A DNA stretch of 28,024 bases from an uncultured bacterium (GCA_900551675.1 URXH01000014.1:1-28024); one strand, 5' to 3'; shown: positions 7,432 to 15,643, numbered from the stretch's first letter. Translations and numbers: made by a program. The notes: generated from the sequence alone by a model not told the origin.

Positions 7432-7510
7432 CCCACCTTAATCCTCCCCCATAGGGGAGGAAATATTTCTATTTCTCCCTCTCCTAGGGGAGAGGGCCGG
7501 GGTGAGGGCT
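7432..7510. repeat. GC-rich direct repeats upstream of DUF559 gene
   Basis: Two modules: 7432-7460 repeats the hairpin of 6911-6943, and 7475-7510 repeats that of 7042-7077 (hairpin plus CCGGGGTGAGGGCT). Together they place the same pair of modules on both sides of the gene. Confidence 0.7.
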
Positions 7511-7519
7511 TACTTAATC

Positions 7520-7596
7520 ATCCCCCATCCTAACCTTCCCCCATAGGGGAAGGGAGCGTGCCGTTCAACCCGTCAATCAGGTGTTGCATTATTCTT
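7520..7596 (+). repeat. Third composite copy, degraded family A
   Basis: Contains CCTTCCCCCATAGGGGAAGG followed by GGAGCGTGCCGTTCAACCCG, the family A hairpin with mismatches, then a TTGCATTA remnant. It lies just downstream of the ileS stop codon. Confidence 0.65.
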
Positions 7597-7617
7597 CCAA
7601 GGTTATATAAGGGCTGA

Positions 7618-10434
7618 TTATTGTACAGCTTCTTCGCATTCACAGCAGATGCCGTCTGAATTTAGTTTTCTGTATTTCCAGCATCGTGCGCATTTTTCGC
7701 CTTCAGCTTTTGTAACCCATACGGTGTAACCTTCTTCAACATATTCATTTAATACATTGTCAGGTTTTTCATCCGTTACATAAGCCTGTGAAGTAATAAA
7801 TATATTGCAAAGTTCATCTTCATTAGCTTTTAATACAGTGTCATCGTCTGCTTTTACATAAACTGCAACTTCTAAAGAGCTTCCGACTTTTTTGTCTGCA
7901 CGCAGCGGTTCAATTGCGCGGGTTACAACTTCACGGGCTTTAAGAATTTTTGAAAAATCTTCTTCCAATTTTTCATTAGTCCATTTTTCGTTCGGTTTAA
8001 CCCAGTCTGAAAGCAATATACTTTCAAGCCCGTCTTTCTGACATTCGGGAACGCTCATCCAGATATCTTCTGCCTGATGAGGCATTACAGGAACAAGCAT
8101 TCTAACAAGTGTTTGTAATGTTTCATAAAGTACAGTCTGGCAGGCACGGCGTGAAAGCGACTTTTTGCCTGCTGTATAAAGTCTGTCTTTTACAATATCA
8201 AGGTAGAACGAACTCAAATCAACTGCCGCAAAATTTTGCAATTGCTGGAAGTATTTGTAGAATTCGTAATTGTCAAAGGCTTCCGTTACATTTTTGATTA
8301 AGTGATTTAATTTATGAAGCGCAAATTTATCTATTTCTTTCAAATCTTCATAATTTACATAATCTTTTTTCGGATCGAAATCAAACAGGTTTCCGACTAA
8401 AAATCTTGATGTATTTCTTGTTTTTTTGAAGATTTCAGCAAGCTGTTTAATTATATTATTTCCGATTTTTGTATCGTTTCTGTAATCAACCGATGCTGCC
8501 CACAGTCTCAATATATCGGCACCGTATGTGTTTATGATTTCATCAGGTCTGATGTAGTTACCGAGAGACTTAGACATTTTTCTGCCGTCTTCCCCGAACA
8601 CAAATCCATGAGTAAGAACAGATTTGTAAGGTGCAATGCCGTCAGTCGCAACAGAAGTTAAAAGTGATGACTGGAACCAGCCTCTGTGCTGATCCGAACC
8701 TTCAAGATACATTTCAACAGGCGTTGTACCGAGTTCTTTTGAACGTTTGTTTACAACCGCACGCCATGTAATTCCTGAATCAAACCAGACATCCATAATA
8801 TCGTTTTCTTTTTTGAAACAGTGAGTTTTCCCGCATTTGGGGCATTTAAACCCTTGTGGTAATAATTCATCAGCGGTGTATTTAACCCATGCATCAGAAC
8901 TTTCTTTTTCGAAAATTTTAGCAACATTTTCAATTGTTTCATCAGTAACGATAACTTCACCGCAGTCTTCGCAATAGAATACAGGGATAGGAACGCCCCA
9001 GGCTCTTTGTCTTGAAATACACCAGTCAGTACGTCCTGCGACCATGTTCGAAATTCGTGCTTCGCCGCCTGATGGAATCCATTTTACTTTTTTAATTTCT
9101 TCGAGAGCTTTATCTCTAAATCTGTCGACTTTTACAAACCATTGAGGAGTTGCGCGGTAGATAACCGGATTTTTACATCTCCAGCAGTGCGGATAACTGT
9201 GATTTATATCCTGTGCTTTTAAAAGCGCACCGCAATTTTTCAGTTTTTCGATAACAATTGCGTTTCCTTTATAATATGGAACTCCTTCAAGGTCTTTATC
9301 TTTAACCGCATCAGTCCAAACACCTTTGCTGTCAAGCGGTGAAAATACTTCGATACCGTATTTACACCCGACTTCATAGTCTTCCAAACCGTGTCCCGGA
9401 GCGGTATGTACGGAACCTGTACCGGCATCAAGAGTAACGTGTTCTCCCAAAATTATCGGAGATTTTCTGTCAACAAGCGGATGCTGTGTGTTCAAAAGCT
9501 CAAGTTCAGTTCCTGTGCATGAACCCAATACTTTTATATCTTTTTCTTCCCATTCTACATCAGCAAGGAATGAGCCTAACAATTCCTGAGCAACTACATA
9601 AACATCACCTTTATATTCAAATAAAGTATATTCAAATTTCGGGTGCATGCTTATTGCCATGTTTGAAGGAATTGTCCACGGAGTTGTTGTCCAGATGACG
9701 GCGTAAACAGGTGAAGCATGAAGAGTGAAGCGTGAAGCGAGTTTTTTTCTGCTTTCTTCATCAAACTTAAATCTTACATAAATTGAAGTTGATGTGTGAT
9801 CGGCATATTCAACTTCTGCTTCTGCAAGGGCAGTTTCACATGAAGCGCACCAGTAAACAGGTTTTAAGCCTTTTTCTATGTAACCCTTTTTGTACATTTC
9901 ACCGAAAACTCTTACCTGTTCGGCTTCAAAATCGGGATTAATAGTCAAATATGGGTGTTCCCAGTCTCCAAGAACCCCGAGACGCTTAAATTCACTTTCC
10001 TGACCTTTTAAATTTTTATGTGCGAATTCTCTGCATTTCTGCCTTAATTCATAAGGCGTTAAAGCACTTCTTCCGCCTTTAATATTTTTTACGACTTTAT
10101 TTTCTATAGGAAGTCCATGCCCGTCATATCCGGGGACATAAGGAGTATAATAACCTGCCTGAGCTTTGTACTTCAATAAAATATCTTTAAGGATTTTATT
10201 AAGAGCCGTACCAACGTGAATTTTTTCGGAACTCAAATAAGGAGGCCCGTCATGCAAAATAAATTTATTTGCTTTATCACGCTGATTGATAATTTTGTTA
10301 TAAATATCATGTTCTTCCCAGAACTTTTGAATTTCAAGTTCTCTTACTGTTGCATTTGCTCTCATTGCAAGAGTCGTCTGGGGAAGATTTAAAGTATCTT
10401 TGTACTCTTTTTTTGCAGTTGTTTCGTTAGCCAT
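7618..10434 (-). CDS. ileS: Isoleucyl-tRNA synthetase
   Basis: IleRS charges tRNA-Ile and edits misactivated valine. The 938-residue product has the class I catalytic core, the editing insertion (WTTTPWTIPSN near 248-258, THTAPGHG-like HTAPGHGLEDYEVG), KMSKS in GRKMSKSLGNY (about 618-622), an inner zinc ribbon (CEDC...CPKC) and a C-terminal zinc finger (CARCWKYR...CCEC). The HIGH signature is HVGT (residues 73-76, in SSEKIHVGTALNK), losing the second His; GluRS enzymes use HVGT, but it is unusual for IleRS. Residues 233-242 (ASRFTLHASP) are encoded by four 7-bp tandem repeats near the edge of the editing domain. It lies six bp after the symporter gene; AAGGA overlapping that gene's end is the ribosome binding site. 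Confidence 0.96.
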   Translation of the reverse strand: MANETTAKKEYKDTLNLPQTTLAMRANATVRELEIQKFWEEHDIYNKIINQRDKANKFILHDGPPYLSSEKIHVGTALNKILKDILLKYKAQAGYYTPYVPGYDGHGLPIENKVVKNIKGGRSALTPYELRQKCREFAHKNLKGQESEFKRLGVLGDWEHPYLTINPDFEAEQVRVFGEMYKKGYIEKGLKPVYWCASCETALAEAEVEYADHTSTSIYVRFKFDEESRKKLASRFTLHASPVYAVIWTTTPWTIPSNMAISMHPKFEYTLFEYKGDVYVVAQELLGSFLADVEWEEKDIKVLGSCTGTELELLNTQHPLVDRKSPIILGEHVTLDAGTGSVHTAPGHGLEDYEVGCKYGIEVFSPLDSKGVWTDAVKDKDLEGVPYYKGNAIVIEKLKNCGALLKAQDINHSYPHCWRCKNPVIYRATPQWFVKVDRFRDKALEEIKKVKWIPSGGEARISNMVAGRTDWCISRQRAWGVPIPVFYCEDCGEVIVTDETIENVAKIFEKESSDAWVKYTADELLPQGFKCPKCGKTHCFKKENDIMDVWFDSGITWRAVVNKRSKELGTTPVEMYLEGSDQHRGWFQSSLLTSVATDGIAPYKSVLTHGFVFGEDGRKMSKSLGNYIRPDEIINTYGADILRLWAASVDYRNDTKIGNNIIKQLAEIFKKTRNTSRFLVGNLFDFDPKKDYVNYEDLKEIDKFALHKLNHLIKNVTEAFDNYEFYKYFQQLQNFAAVDLSSFYLDIVKDRLYTAGKKSLSRRACQTVLYETLQTLVRMLVPVMPHQAEDIWMSVPECQKDGLESILLSDWVKPNEKWTNEKLEEDFSKILKAREVVTRAIEPLRADKKVGSSLEVAVYVKADDDTVLKANEDELCNIFITSQAYVTDEKPDNVLNEYVEEGYTVWVTKAEGEKCARCWKYRKLNSDGICCECEEAVQ
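9711..9738. repeat. Four 7-bp tandem repeats inside ileS
   Basis: GTGAAGC, ATGAAGA, GTGAAGC, GTGAAGC in succession on the plus strand. They encode residues 233-242 of IleRS on the minus strand. Tandem TTCACGC-type runs also occur as dispersed intergenic repeats in bacteria, so this may be an in-frame insertion. Confidence 0.65.
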
Positions 10435-10440
10435 AATAAA

Positions 10441-11745
10441 TTATCCTTCTTTAAATTGTTCTAATGTTTTATGAATATCGTTTCCAATACTTTCCTCTTT
10501 GGACTGTTCTACAAATTCTTTCATTTTATCGTAATCAAAAGCATTTTCCCAGCGTGCAATAACAACGGTTGCCACACAGTTGCCTACAAGGTTGATTGCC
10601 GTTCTGCCCATATCTAATATCTGATCAATCCCTAAAAGTATTGCAACCCCGAGTATTGGAATATTAAAGCTTGCTAAAGTTCCGGCAAGTACAATTAATG
10701 CAACGCGCGGAGCCCCTGCTATTCCCTTGCTTGTAAGCATCAAAGCAAGCATTATTATTATCTGCTGGTTTAAATCAAGATGAATTCCCACAATCTGGGA
10801 AGAAAAAATAACGCCCATTGCAAGATAAATTGTACTTCCGTCAAGGTTGAATGTATATCCTGTCGGCATTACAAATCCTACAATGTTTTTGGGCACACCG
10901 AAGCGTTCCATAATTTCCATAGCTTTAGGAAATGCTGCCTCGGAACTTGCCGTTGTAAATGCTAAAAGTGCAGGTTCCTGCACGGCTCTTAATAAATTTC
11001 TGAATGAAATTCTGACTATTTTGCAGGCAATAAATAATACCAGCAGAACAAACACTGCCAGAGCAAAATACATTGCACCTATTACTTTAAAATAGCTTTT
11101 TAACACCGATAAACCGTTTGCCCCGATTGTTGATGCAATTGCCCCGAATATCCCTAAAGGCGCAAAATACATCACATATTCGGTAAATTTAAACATTATC
11201 TGCGAGACAGAATTTAAAACATCAATAACAGGTTTGGCAGCTTTTCCGACAGCAACCATAGCAAGCGCAAAGAATATTGAAAAAACTACAATCTGCAATA
11301 AATTACCCTGCGCCATTGCATCAATAATACTTGTCGGAAAAATACTCGTAACCATTTCGCTGATTGAAGTGTGAGCATGTGTCGCAGCCATAAGTCCTGC
11401 TTCCTGCATCTGAATAGCATGCGGGGTATTTCTCGTAACAAATCCGACTCCCGGCTGAAAAATATTTGCCATAGTAAGCCCGATTATAAGCGCAAGAGTT
11501 GTTACTATTTCAAAATATATAATGGTTTTAAGCCCGATCTTCCCTAAACTTTTTGCATCACCGTGCCCTGCAATACCCACAACAAGCGTTGCAAAAAGTA
11601 ACGGTGCAATTATCATTTTTACCATTCGTAAAAATATAACGGCAAACGGGCGCATTTTTACTGCAAAGTCAGGGGCAAAATGACCAACAATAACGCCTAG
11701 AATTAATGCTAAAAATATCAGGGCTGTAAGTTTTGAATGTTTCAA
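10441..11745 (-). CDS. Dicarboxylate/amino acid:cation symporter (DAACS family)
   Basis: This 434-residue membrane protein belongs to the GltP/DctA/GltPh family, which takes up glutamate, aspartate or C4-dicarboxylates with Na+ or H+. Visible landmarks are several N-terminal membrane helices, the serine-rich hairpin TTASSEAAFP, the unwound-helix motif GYTFNLDGSTIYL (NMDGT equivalent), hairpin 2 region SKGIAGAPRVALIVLAGT, and the substrate-binding GIDQILDMGRTAINLVGNC with Asp, Arg and Asn in place. The Arg of GRTAIN favours an acidic amino acid or dicarboxylate, but the substrate cannot be set. The start is TTG, supported by GAGGT seven bases upstream. It is the first gene of a two-gene operon with ileS, an unusual pairing. 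Confidence 0.92.
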   Translation of the reverse strand: MKHSKLTALIFLALILGVIVGHFAPDFAVKMRPFAVIFLRMVKMIIAPLLFATLVVGIAGHGDAKSLGKIGLKTIIYFEIVTTLALIIGLTMANIFQPGVGFVTRNTPHAIQMQEAGLMAATHAHTSISEMVTSIFPTSIIDAMAQGNLLQIVVFSIFFALAMVAVGKAAKPVIDVLNSVSQIMFKFTEYVMYFAPLGIFGAIASTIGANGLSVLKSYFKVIGAMYFALAVFVLLVLFIACKIVRISFRNLLRAVQEPALLAFTTASSEAAFPKAMEIMERFGVPKNIVGFVMPTGYTFNLDGSTIYLAMGVIFSSQIVGIHLDLNQQIIIMLALMLTSKGIAGAPRVALIVLAGTLASFNIPILGVAILLGIDQILDMGRTAINLVGNCVATVVIARWENAFDYDKMKEFVEQSKEESIGNDIHKTLEQFKEG

Positions 11746-11819
11746 TTGTTTACCTCAAGAAACATTATATTATAAACATATACTTATGCATATTTCCTGT
11801 AACGTTTCGTAAAAGTTTT

Positions 11820-11860
11820 GTAACAGATTTTACCATGCTTTTATTTTGTTGATGTACAAT
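11820..11860 (+). promoter_or_regulatory. CRP/NtcA-like site and -10 before nrdJ
   Basis: GTAACAGATTTTAC (11820-11833) fits GTAN8TAC, the cyanobacterial NtcA consensus. After 21 bases follows TACAAT (11855-11860), fitting TAN3T. GTAN8TAC-N20-24-TAN3T is the arrangement of NtcA-activated promoters. The predicted leader to the GTG at 11912 is about 45 bases. The same region contains the divergent symporter promoter. Whether this organism has such a regulator is not shown here. Confidence 0.45.
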
Positions 11861-11911
11861 AATAGAACAGGCATGTTAAATTGAAAATTAAATTATAAAG
11901 GGGAGGTTAAT

Positions 11912-13894
11912 GTGACAGATACCACATGTATGGATAAATTGGATTTATCCGAAAATGCCGTTAAGGTTCTTGAAAAAAGATACTTGAAAAGAGATAAAGA
12001 GGGGAAATGTGTTGAAACACCGGCTGATATGTTCAGACGTGTAGCAGATACCATTGCTTCAGGAGATTTGAAATTCGGGAAGTCTCAAGCTGATGTTGAC
12101 AAATTGTCAGACAGATTTTATGAAGCCATTACTAACAGATATTTTATGCCGAACTCACCAACATTGATGAATGCTGGAAGAGAACTCGGACAATTGGCTG
12201 CTTGCTTTGTACTTCCTGTAGAAGATTCTCTTGAAGGAATTTTTGAAACCGTTAAAAATACAGCACTAATTCATAAATCAGGCGGGGGAACAGGTTTTTC
12301 ATTCTCCAGATTGAGACCGAAAAACAGTGTTGTAAGGTCAACAATGGGCGTATCTTCAGGTCCTGTATCTTTTATGGAAGTATTTAACGCCGCAACGGAA
12401 GCCGTTAAACAGGGCGGAACAAGACGCGGTGCAAATATGGGTATCTTAAGAGTTGATCACCCTGATATTTTAGACTTTATCGAATGCAAAAGCGATAACA
12501 ATAAATTAAATAATTTTAATATCTCGGTTGCTATTACGGATAAATTTATGGAAGCTTTGAAAAACGGCACTGATTACGAGCTTATCAATCCGCAAAACAA
12601 TACCGTTGCAGGCAAAATGAGCGCTAAAAAAGTGTTTGACATGATTGTTGACGGCGCATGGAGAAACGGAGAACCGGGCATTATCTTTATTGACAAAATG
12701 AATTCCGATAACCCGACTCCTTTAATCGGTGAAATCGAATCAACAAACCCCTGCGGTGAAGTTCCGCTTCTTGCTTATGAAGCTTGCAACTTAGGCTCTA
12801 TTAATTTAGGACGTATGGTTGAAAACGGCTCTATCAACTGGGATTTACTTGCAAAAACAACAAGAACTGCTATCAGATTCTTGGATAACGTAATTGCAGT
12901 CAATAATTACCCGCTGCCACAGATTTCTGAAATGGTTCAAAATAACAGAAAAATCGGCTTAGGTGTAATGGGCTGGGCTGATATGCTTATGAAACTCGGT
13001 ATTTCTTATGCATCAGAAGAAGGTACAAAACTTGCCGGTCAGGTTATGGAATTTATTGATTACGAATCAAAATGCGAATCAATAGAACTTTCCAAAGAAA
13101 GAGGAAGATTTAATAACTTTAAAGGCAGTGTTTACGAAAGACCTGATTACCTCTATAACAAGTATAAAGGTAAATCAGCAGGTAAAATCTCTGATGAACA
13201 ATGGAAAGAGCTTGATGCAGAAATTGCGAAATACGGTATCAGAAACGCAACAACAACATGTATTGCGCCAACAGGTACAATTTCAATGATTGCATCAGCT
13301 TCAGGCGGTGTAGAGCCTCTGTTTGGTCTTGTATTCTCAAGATTAATCATGGACGGAACCGAAATGCTTGAAGTTAACCCGATATTCAAAGATTACGCGG
13401 TAGAGCACGGTTTCTATTCGGAAGATTTAATGAAAGAAATAGCCAAAACAGGTTCAGTTGCACATGTTGCAGGTGTTCCTGACAATGCTAAACGTATTTT
13501 TGTAACAGCTCATGATGTTTCACCATACTGGCACGTAAAAATGCAGGCTGCATTCCAGCTTCATACAGATAACGCTGTATCAAAAACAGTTAACTTTGAA
13601 GAACACGCTACCCGTAAAGATATTGAAGAAGCTTATATCTTAGCTTATGAAAACAACCTCAAAGGCATAACTGTTTACAGAAACAACTCGCGTCAGTTCC
13701 AGCCGATGAATTTGGATGATAAAAAGAAATCTGAAGAAGCAAAGGCTGAAGAACCTGCTATTGAAGAAACTAAAGAAGAATACAACCCGACAGGTGAAAT
13801 TAAAACAGTAAAATGCCCCGAATGCGGAAACGAAATTCAGATGGCAGAAGGCTGTTTCATCTGTCTGAAATGCGGATATTCAGGCTGCTCATAA
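11912..13894 (+). CDS. nrdJ: Class II (adenosylcobalamin) ribonucleotide reductase
   Basis: It reduces ribonucleotides to deoxyribonucleotides using adenosylcobalamin to form the thiyl radical, so it works with or without oxygen. The 660-residue product has RYFMPNSPTLMNAG, the first redox cysteine in LAACFVLP (Cys98), SGGGTGFSFSRLRP, the catalytic STNPCGEVPL (Cys281, Glu283), GLGVMGWADML and the late phosphate-binding CIAPTGTISMIA. A charged linker (about 605-630) leads to a zinc-ribbon-like tail CPECG...CFICLKCGYSGC, typical of NrdJ of this group. The start is GTG with a strong GGGGAGG seven bases upstream. No cobalamin riboswitch fits the short upstream gap; instead a GTAN8TAC palindrome is present. 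Confidence 0.95.
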   Translation: MTDTTCMDKLDLSENAVKVLEKRYLKRDKEGKCVETPADMFRRVADTIASGDLKFGKSQADVDKLSDRFYEAITNRYFMPNSPTLMNAGRELGQLAACFVLPVEDSLEGIFETVKNTALIHKSGGGTGFSFSRLRPKNSVVRSTMGVSSGPVSFMEVFNAATEAVKQGGTRRGANMGILRVDHPDILDFIECKSDNNKLNNFNISVAITDKFMEALKNGTDYELINPQNNTVAGKMSAKKVFDMIVDGAWRNGEPGIIFIDKMNSDNPTPLIGEIESTNPCGEVPLLAYEACNLGSINLGRMVENGSINWDLLAKTTRTAIRFLDNVIAVNNYPLPQISEMVQNNRKIGLGVMGWADMLMKLGISYASEEGTKLAGQVMEFIDYESKCESIELSKERGRFNNFKGSVYERPDYLYNKYKGKSAGKISDEQWKELDAEIAKYGIRNATTTCIAPTGTISMIASASGGVEPLFGLVFSRLIMDGTEMLEVNPIFKDYAVEHGFYSEDLMKEIAKTGSVAHVAGVPDNAKRIFVTAHDVSPYWHVKMQAAFQLHTDNAVSKTVNFEEHATRKDIEEAYILAYENNLKGITVYRNNSRQFQPMNLDDKKKSEEAKAEEPAIEETKEEYNPTGEIKTVKCPECGNEIQMAEGCFICLKCGYSGCS

Positions 13895-13903
13895 CGGATT
13901 TGC

Positions 13904-13996
13904 GGACGGAGCGTAGCCGCTCCACCCGCCACTTAGGTGCCACATAAATTTATTTGGTAATAACTAAAGAAAGGAGCATAGCCGCTCCACCCGCTA
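13904..13996 (+). repeat. Two family A repeats after nrdJ
   Basis: Copy one (13908-13950) has GGAGCGTAGCCGCTCCACCC followed by GCCACTTAGG. Copy two (13972-13996) has GGAGCATAGCCGCTCCACCC. Both are in plus orientation. The 440-bp nrdJ to 14335 gap also holds a GC-rich hairpin near 14000-14026, the inverted repeat at 14039-14117 and a terminator; no gene is visible. Confidence 0.8.
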
Positions 13997-14038
13997 CATA
14001 CTCCATCCCTCGGGCTGGGGAGAGGGTTAGCAGAAGCT

Positions 14039-14117
14039 AAGAGGGTAAGAGGATAGGAAGATAAGCTTTTTACTGTAAATGGCCTACCCTCCTATCTTCC
14101 TACCTTCTTATCCTCTA
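14039..14117. repeat. Large inverted repeat (CTATCTTCCTA type)
   Basis: The left arm (14039-14066) and right arm (14083-14117) are complementary at about 23 of 27 positions, with core TATCTTCCTA. As RNA it would form a long hairpin. A related single arm lies at 1700-1736. Confidence 0.65.
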
Positions 14118-14196
14118 AATACGCTTACCTTCCTGACATCCGGCCTTTCGGTGGCCAAATCTAAAAAGGCCTTATCCTCAAAATAAGATTGAGAGC

Positions 14197-14232
14197 AAAA
14201 TACTACTCCTATAAATAGGGGTAGTATTTTTT
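14197..14232. terminator. Terminator upstream of orphan gene
   Basis: AATACTAC(T)CC pairs with GG(G)GTAGTATT around an AT-rich loop, followed by six T. It could end nrdJ, 300 bp upstream, or an uncharacterised structured RNA. The stretch 14120-14196 contains GGCC/GGCC and CTTAT/ATAAG hairpins that I cannot assign. Confidence 0.7.
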
Positions 14233-14248
14233 GTAAATATTTGTTAAC
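14233..14248 (+). promoter_or_regulatory. Upstream motif shared with 633-residue orphan
   Basis: GTAAATATTTGTTAAC, 14 of 16 bases identical to the motif before the gene at 4847-6748 in the same relative orientation. It may be a regulator site. No convincing -10 follows. Confidence 0.3.
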
Positions 14249-14334
14249 ATTTGATTAAAAAGTAGCATTTAATTTTCTTTACGTGTTTTCATGGATACAA
14301 AGCAACGTGTGTAAATTTTGAAAGGTAAAAGTGT

Positions 14335-15156
14335 ATGGCAGACAACATGACAATCGGACCCGCATTAGTAATCGGCGGTAACAAAGTCGAAATGACTCCG
14401 AAAGGAAAAGTTCAGGTTACAAATCCTCAAGGTAAAGTAAAAACATTATCTCAGGATGAATTCAAAAAACAGTTAATTCAGAATAAAGACAAAATTGCAG
14501 CAGAACAAGATTTTGAATTCAAAAAAGACAATAAAAATGCAAAAGCAGCAGCAGGTGTTGCAGGACTTCTTGTTGCAGCTTATGCAGGTTTAAGCCTTGC
14601 TGTAGGTAAAGGGAAATTAACTAAATCTGTAGCAGAAGCAGGCAAAGAACTTGGTTTTATGTCTAAAGTTAAGAATGTATTTGTTTCAATCGGTGAAAGC
14701 GGTGTAAAATTATGGGAAAGTCTTACAGGCGCTGCATCAAAGTTGAAAGATAAAGTAACAGGTAAATCAAAAGATTTACAAAATAAAAGACATGCAGTTT
14801 ATTCAAAAGAACAAGCTGCAAATGATGCCCACAGATATTTTGCACAAAATTTTGATAATTTCACTCTAAATAAAGCTGATAGAAACACTTTAATCAAAGA
14901 TGCAAAACAGGCATTTGCGGATTATGATCCAGTTAAATTTATGAAATCAAAAACCCTTGAAAATATGGGCTTAACAGAAAAACAGTATAAAGCTGTTAAA
15001 GAATATGCTGCTTCAGGGAAAAATGTAAAATTAACTGCAAAAAAGAAAGAAGCATTGCCTGTCTGGCTTCAGGATAAAGAATCCTGCCAGAGATATGTGA
15101 ACGCAATTGAAGCAAAATTCGCTAAAATTGACGGTCGTCTTGGAAAGACTAAATAA
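14335..15156 (+). CDS. Orphan protein with one membrane segment
   Basis: No function is known to me. The 273-residue product begins with a polar region (MADNMTIGPALVIGGNKVEM) containing a lysine-rich stretch, then has one hydrophobic segment, AAAGVAGLLVAAYAGLSLAV (about 70-89), followed by a long basic helical region and a Lys-rich C-terminus. There is no cleavable signal peptide. Many lysines (KKKEALP, KDKVTGKSKD) give a high predicted pI. AAAGG lies eight bases before the ATG. It stands alone between a terminator at 14197-14232 and one at 15187-15224. The upstream motif GTAAATATTTGTTAAC links it with the repeat protein at 4847-6748, which suggests common control. It is probably lineage specific. 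Confidence 0.8.
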   Translation: MADNMTIGPALVIGGNKVEMTPKGKVQVTNPQGKVKTLSQDEFKKQLIQNKDKIAAEQDFEFKKDNKNAKAAAGVAGLLVAAYAGLSLAVGKGKLTKSVAEAGKELGFMSKVKNVFVSIGESGVKLWESLTGAASKLKDKVTGKSKDLQNKRHAVYSKEQAANDAHRYFAQNFDNFTLNKADRNTLIKDAKQAFADYDPVKFMKSKTLENMGLTEKQYKAVKEYAASGKNVKLTAKKKEALPVWLQDKESCQRYVNAIEAKFAKIDGRLGKTK

Positions 15157-15186
15157 TAAAAATGTTTTGAAATTTACACATAAAAT

Positions 15187-15223
15187 AAAAATCACTCCTA
15201 AAATATAGAGGAGTGATTTTTTT
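15187..15223. terminator. Terminator of orphan gene
   Basis: AAAAATCACTCCT pairs with AGGAGTGATTTTT around a 9-base loop and ends in seven T. It is near symmetrical and could act in both directions. Confidence 0.85.
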
Positions 15224-15291
15224 ATTAATCTTTTTAACTCCCCATTCGGGGAGGGAAGGGTCCCTGTAAATCCTATCTACAATCTAGCAAC

Positions 15292-15392
15292 TGTCATTGC
15301 GAGTGAGAGAATGGAGCGTCGCAATCTCATAATTTATGTAATTATAAATGGGATTACTACGTCGAATGCTTCGCATTCTCCTCGTAATGACA
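15292..15392. repeat. 101-bp element with TGTCATTGCGAG inverted ends
   Basis: The ends TGTCATTGCGAG and CTCGTAATGACA are inverted with one mismatch. The interior has paired modules (GAGAATGGAGCGTCGCAATC and CTACGTCGAATGCTTCGC) and an AT-rich centre. It looks like a miniature inverted-repeat element; no transposase is present. Confidence 0.7.
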
Positions 15393-15396
15393 TAGA

Positions 15397-15501
15397 AAAT
15401 TTATGCAAAACTCAAGTAACGGATGGAACGGCTACATTATCATACAATGACTTAAAAAAATTATGCAATACCCAATGTGATGGATGGAACGGCTACGTTC
15501 C
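15397..15501 (-). repeat. Two family A repeats in tandem, 60-bp period
   Basis: Reading leftward, both copies match family A: GGAACGTAGCCGTTCCATCC in the copy at 15458-15501, followed by CACATTGGGTATTGCATAA. The copy at 15397-15437 has GTAGCCGTTCCATCC then TTTTGCATAAATT. The repeated TTATGCAA blocks start at 15401 and 15461. A GC hairpin (CCTTCCC/GGGAAGG, 15505-15528) follows. Confidence 0.7.
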
Positions 15502-15539
15502 CCCCTTCCCGTTTGGGTAGGGAAGGAACAAGCCCTTAG

Positions 15540-15629
15540 TTCGTTTTGAGGTCTCATGTTTAAGAGATGCTGAAACAAGTTCAGCATGACAATTTTTTCA
15601 ACATCTGGCGTAAACTTGTATATAAGTCC
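15540..15629 (+). repeat. One-ended copy of the ACTTATATACAAG element
   Basis: It ends with GTAAACTTGTATATAAGTCC (15610-15629) and shares GTTTAAGAGATGCTGAAACA and GTTCAGCATGACAAT with the element at 18979-19111 in inverted orientation. The left terminal repeat is missing, so this copy is truncated. Confidence 0.75.
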
Positions 15630-15643
15630 CATAAATAAAAGGT

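Noticed and set aside
11761..11911. Cobalamin riboswitch for nrdJ
   Set aside because: The gap is too short and lacks the B12-box; a protein-binding palindrome and simple promoter are present instead.
15397..15501. CRISPR array
   Set aside because: Only two copies at a 60-bp period, with diverged repeats that match a dispersed family; no cas genes in the window.
15311..15632. Small frames on both strands in the pheT upstream region
   Set aside because: They read through inverted-repeat elements and change with the repeats; no start signals.
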